36,020 bases of DNA from Aliidiomarina sp047920995. Its GTDB lineage: Bacteria > Pseudomonadota > Gammaproteobacteria > Enterobacterales > Alteromonadaceae. The DNA lies in NCBI RefSeq assembly GCF_047920995.1, contig NZ_JBLRWZ010000027.1, positions 1 to 36,020 of the forward strand. The letters are read 5' to 3'. The first letter of the stretch is position 1. Every line of letters begins with the position of its first letter. The notes under the pieces were generated by a model, which was given only the letters and a program-made list of their open reading frames with translations, searched no databases and was not told the origin of the DNA. Below are positions 25,185-32,588 of the stretch, in pieces. The position numbers were made by a program, and so were the translations under genes.

Positions 25185-26465
25185 ATGTTTGATGCCCAAC
25201 TGCTAAGTAATGCCCGACAACTCTCCGACCGACTAGTACAGCTACAAGCCCCTATTCGCATTCTTGATGCGGTGAATTGGGATCGTGGTGTTAAAGAAAC
25301 ATTCTTCAAGCATGGTTGCGAGCGCAACCCACAAATTGATGCTGCCTATTATCAGCAAAAATCATTGGGCTTTAATCCTGAAAAACTTCGTCACGAACTT
25401 GCCGAACTTCAGCGTGATATCGTTCGCCAATTAGGCCGCTTGAATCCGGCATCTCAATTAATGTCGCGGGCGTGCCGTGAGTATCGTGATGTGGTAAGAA
25501 TGATTGAGGCAAGAGGAACGGATGAGTTTCATGAGTTATCAGTAGAATTATTTGGTCATCCAGACGATGTATTTCATGCCAATGAACCTTCCTTATCCGA
25601 GCTAGCAACGATGCTGCAAAGCCCATTAGATAGTTTGCTAGCAAGTGATACTATGCCAGAAGAAAAGAAAAGTATTAATGCGGCGGATGCAGTGCAAATT
25701 CTGCAGCAGCAACTTAATACCAGTATGCCAAGTGTTGATGTTTCGGTGATGTTATCAGACGGTATTGTTAGCGATGCTGCTGCCGGTAGTGATCGCATTA
25801 AACTGAATCAAGATGTGCAATTCTCTCAGCGTGAGCTCGATATTTTAGAAGTTCATGAAGGCTGGATTCATGTGGGCACTACCCAGAATGGTTTGCAGCA
25901 ACCTTATCTCACCTGCTTGAGTAAAGGCACGCCAAGTGCAACCATTACTCAAGAAGGCCTAGCCGTACTTACAGAAGTGGTAACCCTGCGCTCTACACCG
26001 CGAAGGCTAGCTAAATTAGTGCAGCGGATTCATGCTGTTGCGTTAGCAGCTGCTGGCGCAGAATTTGTAGAGGTATATCGGCATGGTATCGAGCACGGCA
26101 TGAGCGCAGACGAGAGTTACACGCTTACCCAACGCGTATTTCGTGGCAGTACCGCTACAGGCAAGCCATTTACAAAAGATTTGGCCTATATTCGCGGGTT
26201 TGTGTTGGTTTATAACTTGATTCGAGTTGCGGTGCAGTTAGGTAAGGTAGACCGCTTACCACTGCTGTTAACCGGTAAAATTGCTATTGATGATTTCCGC
26301 CTAATTTGTGAACTAGCAGATTCTGGAATGATTACAGCACCTAAATTTGTGCCACCGCATTTTAAAGATTTACGTGGCCTTGCTACTTGGTTGAGTGTAG
26401 GGCGCTTCTTGGGTGATTTTTCATTCACGCAGCTAGAAAATGATTATCGGCCATTAATCCCGTAA
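25185..26465 (+). CDS. QEGLA-motif / DUF1704 putative metallopeptidase
   Basis: Member of the DUF1704 family, annotated in bacteria as flavohemoglobin expression-modulating QEGLA protein. Animal relatives (MATCAP) are tyrosine carboxypeptidases acting on tubulin. The metal-site motif HEGWIH (224-229, HExxxH type) is followed by QEGLA (256-260), whose Glu is the expected third ligand. A helical N-terminal half precedes the core. No signal peptide, so cytosolic. At 426 residues it is a normal bacterial member. GGAGG lies five bases before ATG. It sits 12 bases before a PLP enzyme, likely in one transcript. Substrate unknown. Confidence 0.85.
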   Translation: MFDAQLLSNARQLSDRLVQLQAPIRILDAVNWDRGVKETFFKHGCERNPQIDAAYYQQKSLGFNPEKLRHELAELQRDIVRQLGRLNPASQLMSRACREYRDVVRMIEARGTDEFHELSVELFGHPDDVFHANEPSLSELATMLQSPLDSLLASDTMPEEKKSINAADAVQILQQQLNTSMPSVDVSVMLSDGIVSDAAAGSDRIKLNQDVQFSQRELDILEVHEGWIHVGTTQNGLQQPYLTCLSKGTPSATITQEGLAVLTEVVTLRSTPRRLAKLVQRIHAVALAAAGAEFVEVYRHGIEHGMSADESYTLTQRVFRGSTATGKPFTKDLAYIRGFVLVYNLIRVAVQLGKVDRLPLLLTGKIAIDDFRLICELADSGMITAPKFVPPHFKDLRGLATWLSVGRFLGDFSFTQLENDYRPLIP

Positions 26466-26477
26466 AGGTAAAACTTC

Positions 26478-27638
26478 ATGACCACAAAACGACATTCAGG
26501 CTATTCTTTACAAACCCGCGTTGCGCAGGCCTTAAGTTATGTGGAGCCGCGCACCCAAGGGTTGGTTCCGCCTACTTACTCGTCCACTACTTATTTGCGT
26601 GATGCCGACAATGAATATCGCTCGGGCTTAATTTACTCTCGTGATGACAACCCAACTTACGATGTTGTGGAAAGTGTTCTTGCTGACATAGAGGAAGGCG
26701 AGCAGGCGCTATTATTTAGTTCGGGAATGGCGGCAGCGGTTGCCGTTTTTCAAGCGCTTAAACCTGGTGATCACGTATTGGCACCGCAGGTAATGTATTG
26801 GGCGTTACGCAACTGGTTGCTGGGTTTTGCCCAAGAGTGGGGCTTACAAATAGAGTTAGTAGACATGACCAACTTAGCGGCAATTGAGCAAGCGCTAAAG
26901 CCGGGTGAAACCAAATTGGTGTGGCTAGAAACACCAGGAAACCCGCTATGGACCATTAGCGATATTGCCGCCATTAGCGAATTGGCGCATGGCGTGGGCG
27001 CCAAAGTAGCTGTTGATTCTACTTGCGCAACACCAGTACTAAGCCGGCCAATCACCTATGGTGCTGATATTGTCATGCACTCAGCAACGAAGTATTTGAA
27101 TGGTCATTCCGATGTAATTGCTGGCGTATTAGTGTGTAAACAAAGCGATGAGTTTTGGCAACGCATTGGCCAGGTTCGTAGGCAAGCTGGTGCCGTGTTA
27201 AGCCCAACCGATAGTAATCAATTATTACGCGGTATGCGCACCCTAGAATTGCGTGTACGGCAGAGCAGTGAGAGTGCTTTATGGCTCGCTCAGAAGCTAT
27301 CGAAAGTTAGCGCAGTGGCTGAGGTTCTCTACCCTGGATTGCCTACTTTTGCTGGACATAAAATAGCGCAACAACAAATGCAGGGTGGTTTCGGCGGTAT
27401 GCTCTCGATTCGCCTCAGCGATGGCGTAAGCAAGGCAATTCAAGTGGCGGCTAATACTCAGCTCTGGAAACGAGCAACTTCACTTGGCGGAGTGGAAAGT
27501 TTAATTGAGCATCGTGCCAGTATAGAAGGTAGCGGTAGCCCAGTACCGAACGACCTGCTGCGTTTATCGGTAGGCATTGAGTGCCGCGATGAGCTTTTAG
27601 ATGATTTACTGCAAGCGATGGAGAGCAAAAATCGCTAA
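26478..27638 (+). CDS. Cystathionine gamma-synthase/beta-lyase-type PLP enzyme
   Basis: Fold-type I PLP enzyme of the Cys/Met metabolism family (386 residues). YSRDDNPT (53-60) supplies the phosphate-binding Tyr-x-Arg of a neighbouring subunit; LFSSGMAA (79-86) lies under the cofactor; VAVDSTCATP gives the Asp that contacts the pyridine nitrogen; HSATKYLNGHSDV supplies the Schiff-base Lys205. It could be cystathionine beta-lyase, gamma-synthase or a homoserine sulfhydrylase; the sequence alone does not decide. The residues normally YGGTYR-like after the PLP loop read MYWALRNWLL, which is unusual. Follows the QEGLA gene after 12 bases. Confidence 0.8.
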   Translation: MTTKRHSGYSLQTRVAQALSYVEPRTQGLVPPTYSSTTYLRDADNEYRSGLIYSRDDNPTYDVVESVLADIEEGEQALLFSSGMAAAVAVFQALKPGDHVLAPQVMYWALRNWLLGFAQEWGLQIELVDMTNLAAIEQALKPGETKLVWLETPGNPLWTISDIAAISELAHGVGAKVAVDSTCATPVLSRPITYGADIVMHSATKYLNGHSDVIAGVLVCKQSDEFWQRIGQVRRQAGAVLSPTDSNQLLRGMRTLELRVRQSSESALWLAQKLSKVSAVAEVLYPGLPTFAGHKIAQQQMQGGFGGMLSIRLSDGVSKAIQVAANTQLWKRATSLGGVESLIEHRASIEGSGSPVPNDLLRLSVGIECRDELLDDLLQAMESKNR

Positions 27639-27880
27639 GTAAGCAATCTCGCTCGCAAGTACAGCTTGATTTTGCCCTTGAGCAGCCCTTACGTCATGTA
27701 CTGCAAGAAGCGGGAGCAGCAGTAGCAGAAATCACTTACACCGAGCAAGTAACGATGATTCTGCTTATTCCTTGTAATAGCGTTCCGAAACTCCGCGAAT
27801 TTTGTGAACGCCATCAATTACTGATGCAAGAGATTCAATTGATCAGCAGTAACCGATTACTTAAATCAACCTGGCAATAG
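27603..27880 (+). pseudogene. Start-less C-terminal remnant of a YigZ/IMPACT-family protein
   Basis: An open frame from the stop at 27602-27604 edge to TAG 27878-27880 has no usable ATG, GTG or TTG near its beginning. It encodes QVQLDFALEQPLRHVLQEAG and, further on, ITYTEQV followed by MILLIP, which matches the ferredoxin-like C-terminal domain (UPF0029-type) of YigZ. The N-terminal IMPACT domain (about 130 residues) is missing. It lies in the -1 frame relative to the PLP enzyme that ends at 27638, and its 3' end overlaps the convergent minus-strand gene by 46 bases. Best read as a deletion relic. The intact frame suggests recent loss, or use by an unknown route. Confidence 0.5.
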
Positions 27881-28548
27881 CTACTATCTGTTATTTGAAA
27901 ATCTTGCTTACTGTCCGCTGGCACAAAGCGTGTTACACCAACACCCATGCTAAGTAAATCTGCGGCGCTGTAATAGAAGCCGCGGTATACATTATTAACA
28001 CAACCAATGTTCTTATCGAAACCATATACGGTAATATGTTGATCTACATTGATACGCTCGAAAAACCGTGTTTCCCTGCGCAAATAGGCATCTGCATAGC
28101 GGGTAACGAAGCCTTTTAAACCAGGTAACATATATGAGCGCCACTGATAGATCCAGCTCCGATCCAGAGCGCCACCAGACCACGCAATCAGGGCATTAGC
28201 ATGCACAATGCGCTCTTCAGCAGCAGTAAATAGGTAATTAGCACAAGCCTCTAAACACACATCGGTAACTTCAATAACAAACTGTTTTTGTTGCAGCAAA
28301 TAGCCGATTTGCATTGCTGCCATTGGGTCACCGCGCTCGCTTGTTACTAGCAGGTGGCGTACATCAGGATTTGCTTCGGTAAGCCGAACTAATTCTTCGA
28401 GCGTTGCTGCGCTTATATGGCCATCAATACTAATAACTGTATCGTGCAAAGAAACTCGCCCTTCGGGCGGTACAGGAGGAGAGCTACAGGCAACCACACT
28501 AAGTACACTAACGCTTAATAAAATAACGTGGTAAAAAATTCGTTGCAT
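27835..28548 (-). CDS. ClpP/crotonase-fold periplasmic lipoprotein
   Basis: Lipoprotein of 237 residues: signal and lipobox LSVVAC put lipidated Cys at 21. Residues about 38-130 look like the ClpP/SppA-like fold of periplasmic COG3904-type proteins (ISAATLEELVRLTEANPDVRH is helical, then LLVTSERGDPMAAMQIGYLL). The Cys-x2-x-Cys loop reads VCLEACANYLF; relatives carry a Ser in this loop, here Glu100, so classical serine protease activity is doubtful. Function not recognised. ATG has AGGA six bases upstream. It follows the GGDEF-like gene by 14 bases on the same strand, so they are probably cotranscribed and perhaps functionally linked. Confidence 0.65.
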   Translation of the reverse strand: MQRIFYHVILLSVSVLSVVACSSPPVPPEGRVSLHDTVISIDGHISAATLEELVRLTEANPDVRHLLVTSERGDPMAAMQIGYLLQQKQFVIEVTDVCLEACANYLFTAAEERIVHANALIAWSGGALDRSWIYQWRSYMLPGLKGFVTRYADAYLRRETRFFERINVDQHITVYGFDKNIGCVNNVYRGFYYSAADLLSMGVGVTRFVPADSKQDFQITDSSYCQVDLSNRLLLIN

Positions 28549-28562
28549 ACGTGTTCCTAGCC

Positions 28563-30092
28563 TCAGCTGATTGATTCGATATGATTACCACCCCGAGATT
28601 TAGCATTACTGAGCGCATTCTCTGCTCGTACAACTAATTCCTCTAGGGCCTGTTCTGTTGTGTTACTAACCGCAATTCCAGCAGACACGGTAATGGTTCT
28701 TGTAGTGTGGCTGTGGGAATAAGAAATATTCTGCTCTGCGAGAGCTTTGAGAAAATCTGCACAACGTTGATAGGTTTCTTCATAACCGAGATACGGGAGC
28801 AAAACTCCGAAGCGCTGTTCAGAAAGGCGGGATACCAGCTCACCATTTCGGCGAAAATATGCGATTAACAAGTTTGCTACCTGAACAACTAATGCTTCGC
28901 CAGCGCTTTTACCTAACGAGTTGTTGTAAGCTTGATAATCGTTTATGGCAAAGAAAACGATTGTTAACTCGTGATGCTGTCGGCGCGCTCGGGCAAGCTC
29001 TTCTTGTAACCGGTCAGTAAATTGTTGTTGGTTGGCTAAATCGGTTAGGCCATCACGTAACACTAACTCACGTAATGCATCATTGTTGGCTAGTAACTGT
29101 TGCTGTGATGTTTGCAGTGTTAACTGTAATCGTTCTGTAGTAATGGCTGTAGCGATTAATTCGCCAATTAAGCGGGTGCGGCGAATATCCGCTTCCGACC
29201 AGCGCCGTTTCCTCGCCACCATATCAATACCAATGAAGCCAATTAAATCTTGCTGTTGGTAAAGACCAATGCAAAGCACCGATTGAATATCTTCACGAGC
29301 AAATTCATCGCGTTCTAATGCAGCTTGCTCTGGCAGCGAAAGCGTATCTGCAACTACAAAAAGGCCACTTTGCAGCATTTCATTCACAAAGTAGGGCAAG
29401 GCCTGATGAGGAATGTTTTGTAAATCATCAATGTGGCTAGAGATACCTGAGTTAACCCACTCATGAGTGTTGGTTATTGCCATGTGATCATGATCGAACA
29501 AAAATACATAAGTTCTATCGGCTTGGCAAAACTCACCAAGAGCCGAAAGCGCTTGCTGAATATTGCTATCGATATTAGTTGAGTTACAACAACGTAAAGA
29601 AGCGGATAATTCGCCAACAATTTTCTCAAAGCGAATCACATCTCGAATGGATAGCTCGGCGCTAGACATATCCATGGGGATGTCAGTATTTACGAATAGG
29701 CGATGATCTCTTGGTTGCAGTGTTACCGCGTAAATGCATTCAGAATCGCCATAATATTGATTTGTTTCAATGCTAATAGGAAAGCCATGCACGAGCAGAT
29801 CACGCCGATTAATAGGTTCGCCAGTTAGGCCAGCCATGAGTGGTGAAGCGATGGGGAGCTCTGTATTTGCTGTGTTGCTGAGTTGTGCATCAGGAAAGAA
29901 TTTTAAAGCACTAAGTTGATTTTTTAAGCTGATCTCACGATCCAGATCAAGGAGTTTACAGGCGGTTTCGTTCGCGAAATACTCGCGGATGATGGTGCTA
30001 TTTATAGATTTCTCCGTTGCAAATACAACAGCAACAGGTAATAAATCTACCACAGTTTGCCAATTTTTTGTGTCGGCTCCAGAAGTTGGCAT
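28563..30092 (-). CDS. PAS/GAF protein with degenerate GGDEF domain
   Basis: Cytosolic sensor-type protein of about 509 residues. A PAS-like N-terminus (about 10-130) is followed by a GAF domain (about 155-320, with CQADRTYVFLFDHD and DLIGFIGIDMVARKRRWSEAD) and a GGDEF fold (about 345-505; DGLTDLANQQQF start). The signature loop is SEQRF (424-428) instead of GGDEF, so diguanylate cyclase activity is unlikely; the fold may act as a receptor or scaffold for nucleotides. No EAL domain. ATG 30092 (GGGA seven bases upstream) is preferred to the adjacent GTG. It is divergent from tig and probably heads an operon with the lipoprotein downstream. Confidence 0.8.
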   Translation of the reverse strand: MPTSGADTKNWQTVVDLLPVAVVFATEKSINSTIIREYFANETACKLLDLDREISLKNQLSALKFFPDAQLSNTANTELPIASPLMAGLTGEPINRRDLLVHGFPISIETNQYYGDSECIYAVTLQPRDHRLFVNTDIPMDMSSAELSIRDVIRFEKIVGELSASLRCCNSTNIDSNIQQALSALGEFCQADRTYVFLFDHDHMAITNTHEWVNSGISSHIDDLQNIPHQALPYFVNEMLQSGLFVVADTLSLPEQAALERDEFAREDIQSVLCIGLYQQQDLIGFIGIDMVARKRRWSEADIRRTRLIGELIATAITTERLQLTLQTSQQQLLANNDALRELVLRDGLTDLANQQQFTDRLQEELARARRQHHELTIVFFAINDYQAYNNSLGKSAGEALVVQVANLLIAYFRRNGELVSRLSEQRFGVLLPYLGYEETYQRCADFLKALAEQNISYSHSHTTRTITVSAGIAVSNTTEQALEELVVRAENALSNAKSRGGNHIESIS

Positions 30093-30271
30093 CACAGGTT
30101 CCCAAACGAGGTTGGATTATTATTATTAAGTGTTTTCCTAGGTTGCTTGCTTCCGTAAAGATTGTCAATAAAATGGATGCATTTTTGCGCAGAACAAGAG
30201 CAGGATTTAATGCAAAAACACATGGCTAATGGTAACTTCAACGCTAGTATTGATTAATTAGACGCCTATGC

Positions 30272-30300
30272 TCGACTATGGCGTTTGTGATCGTTATAAT
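30272..30300 (+). promoter_or_regulatory. Promoter for tig
   Basis: TCGACT (30272-30277, four of six) and a perfect TATAAT (30295-30300) are 17 bases apart. An inverted repeat ACGCC...GGCGT brackets the -35 region. The predicted transcript has a leader of about 195 bases. Confidence 0.6.
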
Positions 30301-30363
30301 GCTGCGTCATTTTTTCATGAAGCACTGTTTCCGGTGTTCATTTAGAAAAAGAGCGCGAGGCCG

Positions 30364-30385
30364 CGAAAAGTGAAATTACTTTTCG
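30364..30385 (+). repeat. Perfect 8-bp hairpin in the tig leader
   Basis: CGAAAAGT (30364-30371) and ACTTTTCG (30378-30385) pair perfectly around GAAATT; flanking GGCC at 30359-30362 and 30394-30397 could extend the fold. No T-run follows. Confidence 0.5.
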
Positions 30386-30427
30386 AGTTTGCAGGCCCTA
30401 GATTTCTGGAGTAGCGCACTCATGGTT

Positions 30428-30443
30428 TATCTATCGATAGATA
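30428..30443. promoter_or_regulatory. 16-base perfect palindrome upstream of tig
   Basis: TATCTATCGATAGATA is its own reverse complement. It lies where a -35 would be for an extended -10 element (TGCGATAAT, ending near base 30460) about 40 bases before tig, so it could be an operator for a second tig promoter. This role is inference. Confidence 0.4.
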
Positions 30444-30500
30444 GCTGTGAATGCGATAATACGTACATGCACTAGTTAGTGATGCTGAGGTAACAACGCA

Positions 30501-31805
30501 ATGCAGGTTTCTGTAGAAGCAACTGAAGGTTTAGAGCGCCGGATCACCATTACCGTTCCGGCCGAGAAAATTGATAGCGAAGTAAAAGCGCAAGTTAAAC
30601 AACGTTCGCGTACTGTTCGCATGGACGGCTTCCGCCCTGGTAAGGTGCCGGTAAGCTTAGTTGAGAAACGTTTCGGACCTGCGATTCGCCAAGATGTGGT
30701 AATGGAGCAAATTCAGCGCCACTACATCGAAGCTTTGGTACAAGAGAAAATCAACCCAGCTGGGGCTCCGCGCTTTGAAGCGAAGGTTGATGAAGCTGGC
30801 AAGGATCTGGAATTCGTAGCGATAATTGAAATTTATCCTGAGGTTGAATTGAAAGATCTCGATAAAGTTACCGTTGAAAAGCCAGTAGCTTCTGTATCTG
30901 ATGCTGATCTTGAGAAAATGTTAGAAACCTTGCAAAAGCAACACGCTACCTACGAAGAAGTAAAGCGTGGCGCGAAAAATGGCGACAAGGTTACCTTTGA
31001 TTTCTTAGGCCGTGTTGATGGCGAAGAATTTGAAGGCGGTAAGGCTGAAAACTTTGAACTGGAAATGGGCGAAGGCCGTATGATTCCGGGTTTTGAAGAC
31101 GGCATGAAAGGTTTGAAAGCCGGCGCTGAGAAAACTATCGAAGTAACTTTCCCAGAAGATTACCATGCGGAAAATCTGAAGGGTAAAGCAGCTGAGTTTG
31201 ATTTAGTGATTAAGGCCGTGAAAGCAGCCAAGTTACCAGATTTGAACGATGAGTTTGCGCAACAGTTTGGTATTGGCGACGGCGGTATTGATGCCCTTCG
31301 CACTGAAGTTCGTAAGAATATGGAACGCGAACTAAAGAACGCTGTGAAAAATAAAGTGAAGCAGCAAGTAATTAAAGGATTATTAGCGGCTAACAATGAT
31401 GTGCCAGTTCCTAGCGCATTAAAGCAGCAAGAAGTGCAGGTATTGCGTGAACAAGCCATGCAGCGTTTCGGTGGCAATGGCCAAAACATGCCAGAATTGC
31501 CAGCTGAGTTGTTCGCTGAGCAGGCGGAAGAACGCGTTAAAGTTGGCTTGCTATTAGGCCAAGTGATTCGCAGCAACGACCTTAAGGTTGATGAAGCTCG
31601 CGTTAAAGAGATGATCGAGAACACAGCATCTGCTTACGAAGATCCACAAGAAGTAGTTGCTTACTATGCTGAGAATGCCGAAGCAAAACAACAAGTTGAA
31701 AATGTTGTTTTAGAAGATCAAGCGATTGATTTAGTGCTTGAAAAAGCCAAAATCACTGAGCAAGAGCTGAGCTTCGACGAAGTGATGAATCCACCAGCAA
31801 AATAA
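30501..31805 (+). CDS. tig: Trigger factor
   Basis: Ribosome-associated chaperone that meets nascent chains at the exit tunnel. The N-terminal ribosome-binding domain contains GFRPGKVP (43-50), the ribosome-docking loop. The FKBP-type prolyl isomerase domain (about 150-245) includes GDKVTFDFLGRVDGEEFEGG, and the C-terminal helical arms form the substrate cradle. At 434 residues it matches E. coli (432). The start has GAGGT ten bases upstream. An intrinsic terminator follows before clpP, so clpP-clpX partly depend on readthrough or their own promoter. Confidence 0.97.
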   Translation: MQVSVEATEGLERRITITVPAEKIDSEVKAQVKQRSRTVRMDGFRPGKVPVSLVEKRFGPAIRQDVVMEQIQRHYIEALVQEKINPAGAPRFEAKVDEAGKDLEFVAIIEIYPEVELKDLDKVTVEKPVASVSDADLEKMLETLQKQHATYEEVKRGAKNGDKVTFDFLGRVDGEEFEGGKAENFELEMGEGRMIPGFEDGMKGLKAGAEKTIEVTFPEDYHAENLKGKAAEFDLVIKAVKAAKLPDLNDEFAQQFGIGDGGIDALRTEVRKNMERELKNAVKNKVKQQVIKGLLAANNDVPVPSALKQQEVQVLREQAMQRFGGNGQNMPELPAELFAEQAEERVKVGLLLGQVIRSNDLKVDEARVKEMIENTASAYEDPQEVVAYYAENAEAKQQVENVVLEDQAIDLVLEKAKITEQELSFDEVMNPPAK

Positions 31806-31835
31806 GCGTTTGCTGAAATTCTCAGGAATTGGTTT

Positions 31836-31870
31836 AATGGCTCGGGTGGATACATCCGAGCCATTTTTTT
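31836..31870 (+). terminator. Rho-independent terminator between tig and clpP
   Basis: AATGGCTCGG (31836-31845) pairs with CCGAGCCATT (31856-31865) around a ten-base loop, followed by seven T. It ends directly before the clpP ribosome site AGGAG (31871-31875). Confidence 0.9.
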
Positions 31871-31886
31871 AGGAGTGAATTCGATA

Positions 31887-32510
31887 ATGGGAAATACAGG
31901 TACAGATCCGATGGCAGCATTAGTGCCAATGGTAATTGAGCAAACAGCGAAAGGTGAGCGTTCTTTTGATATTTACTCACGGCTGTTAAAAGAAGGCATT
32001 ATTTTTTTAGTGGGCCCTGTTGAAGAGCAAATGGCGAATCTAATAGTAGCACAAATGCTGTTTTTGGAATCAGAGAACCCAGAGAAAGATATTTACCTCT
32101 ATATCAATTCTCCGGGTGGCTCGGTAACAGCAGGGATGGCTATTTACGATACGATGCAATTTATTCGTAACGATGTATCTACTATTTGTATTGGCCAAGC
32201 AGCAAGCATGGGCGCCTTCTTGTTAGCGGGTGGCGCGAAAGGGAAACGTTTCTGTTTACCTAACTCACGAGTAATGATTCACCAGCCTCTTGGTGGTTTC
32301 CAAGGGCAGGCATCAGATATCGAGATTCATGCGCGTGAAATTATGTACATCAAAGACAAATTGAATCGTATTTTGGCAGAGCATACAGGGCAAGATATTG
32401 AGCGAGTAGCAAATGATACCGATCGGGATAACTTCATGAGCTCTGCGCAAGCCTTAGAGTATGGCATTATTGATAAAGTGATTAGCAACCGCGGTGAAAA
32501 AGCTGAGTAA
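31887..32510 (+). CDS. clpP: ATP-dependent Clp protease proteolytic subunit
   Basis: Serine peptidase that forms a double heptameric chamber fed by ClpX or ClpA. The triad is in place: Ser107 in QAASMGAFLL, His132 in RVMIHQPLGG and Asp181 in TDRDNFM. YINSPGGSV forms the oxyanion region. At 207 residues it equals E. coli. The start ATG 31887 is 11 bases after AGGAG; the in-frame GTG at 31875 overlaps that site and is less likely. No separate promoter is evident between the tig terminator and this gene. Confidence 0.97.
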   Translation: MGNTGTDPMAALVPMVIEQTAKGERSFDIYSRLLKEGIIFLVGPVEEQMANLIVAQMLFLESENPEKDIYLYINSPGGSVTAGMAIYDTMQFIRNDVSTICIGQAASMGAFLLAGGAKGKRFCLPNSRVMIHQPLGGFQGQASDIEIHAREIMYIKDKLNRILAEHTGQDIERVANDTDRDNFMSSAQALEYGIIDKVISNRGEKAE

Positions 32511-32588
32511 ATCGTGTTATTCTAGGAATCATGGAATAATACGCGCATAAATTGTTTAGAGTACATGCACTGTGTACTGGAGAAGTTA

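Larger units (their letters stand above)
30093..30500. other. 408-base divergent intergenic region, GGDEF-like gene / tig
   Basis: No gene is supported here; the only plus-strand frame overlapping it is unrelated and lacks a ribosome site. It holds the tig promoter (30272-30300), a leader hairpin (30364-30385) and a 16-base palindrome (30428-30443). A TTGACA on the minus strand (30163-30168) could be a -35 for the GGDEF-like gene, but no good -10 is spaced properly from it. Confidence 0.6.

Noticed and set aside
27620..27645. Programmed -1 frameshift fusing the PLP enzyme to the YigZ remnant
   Set aside because: The A5 run AGC-AAA-AAT is a poor slippery site, and the fused product would make little functional sense.
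30017..30229. Plus-strand frame across the divergent GGDEF-tig region
   Set aside because: No ribosome site, no recognisable protein pattern, and it overlaps the start of the minus-strand GAF/GGDEF-like gene.
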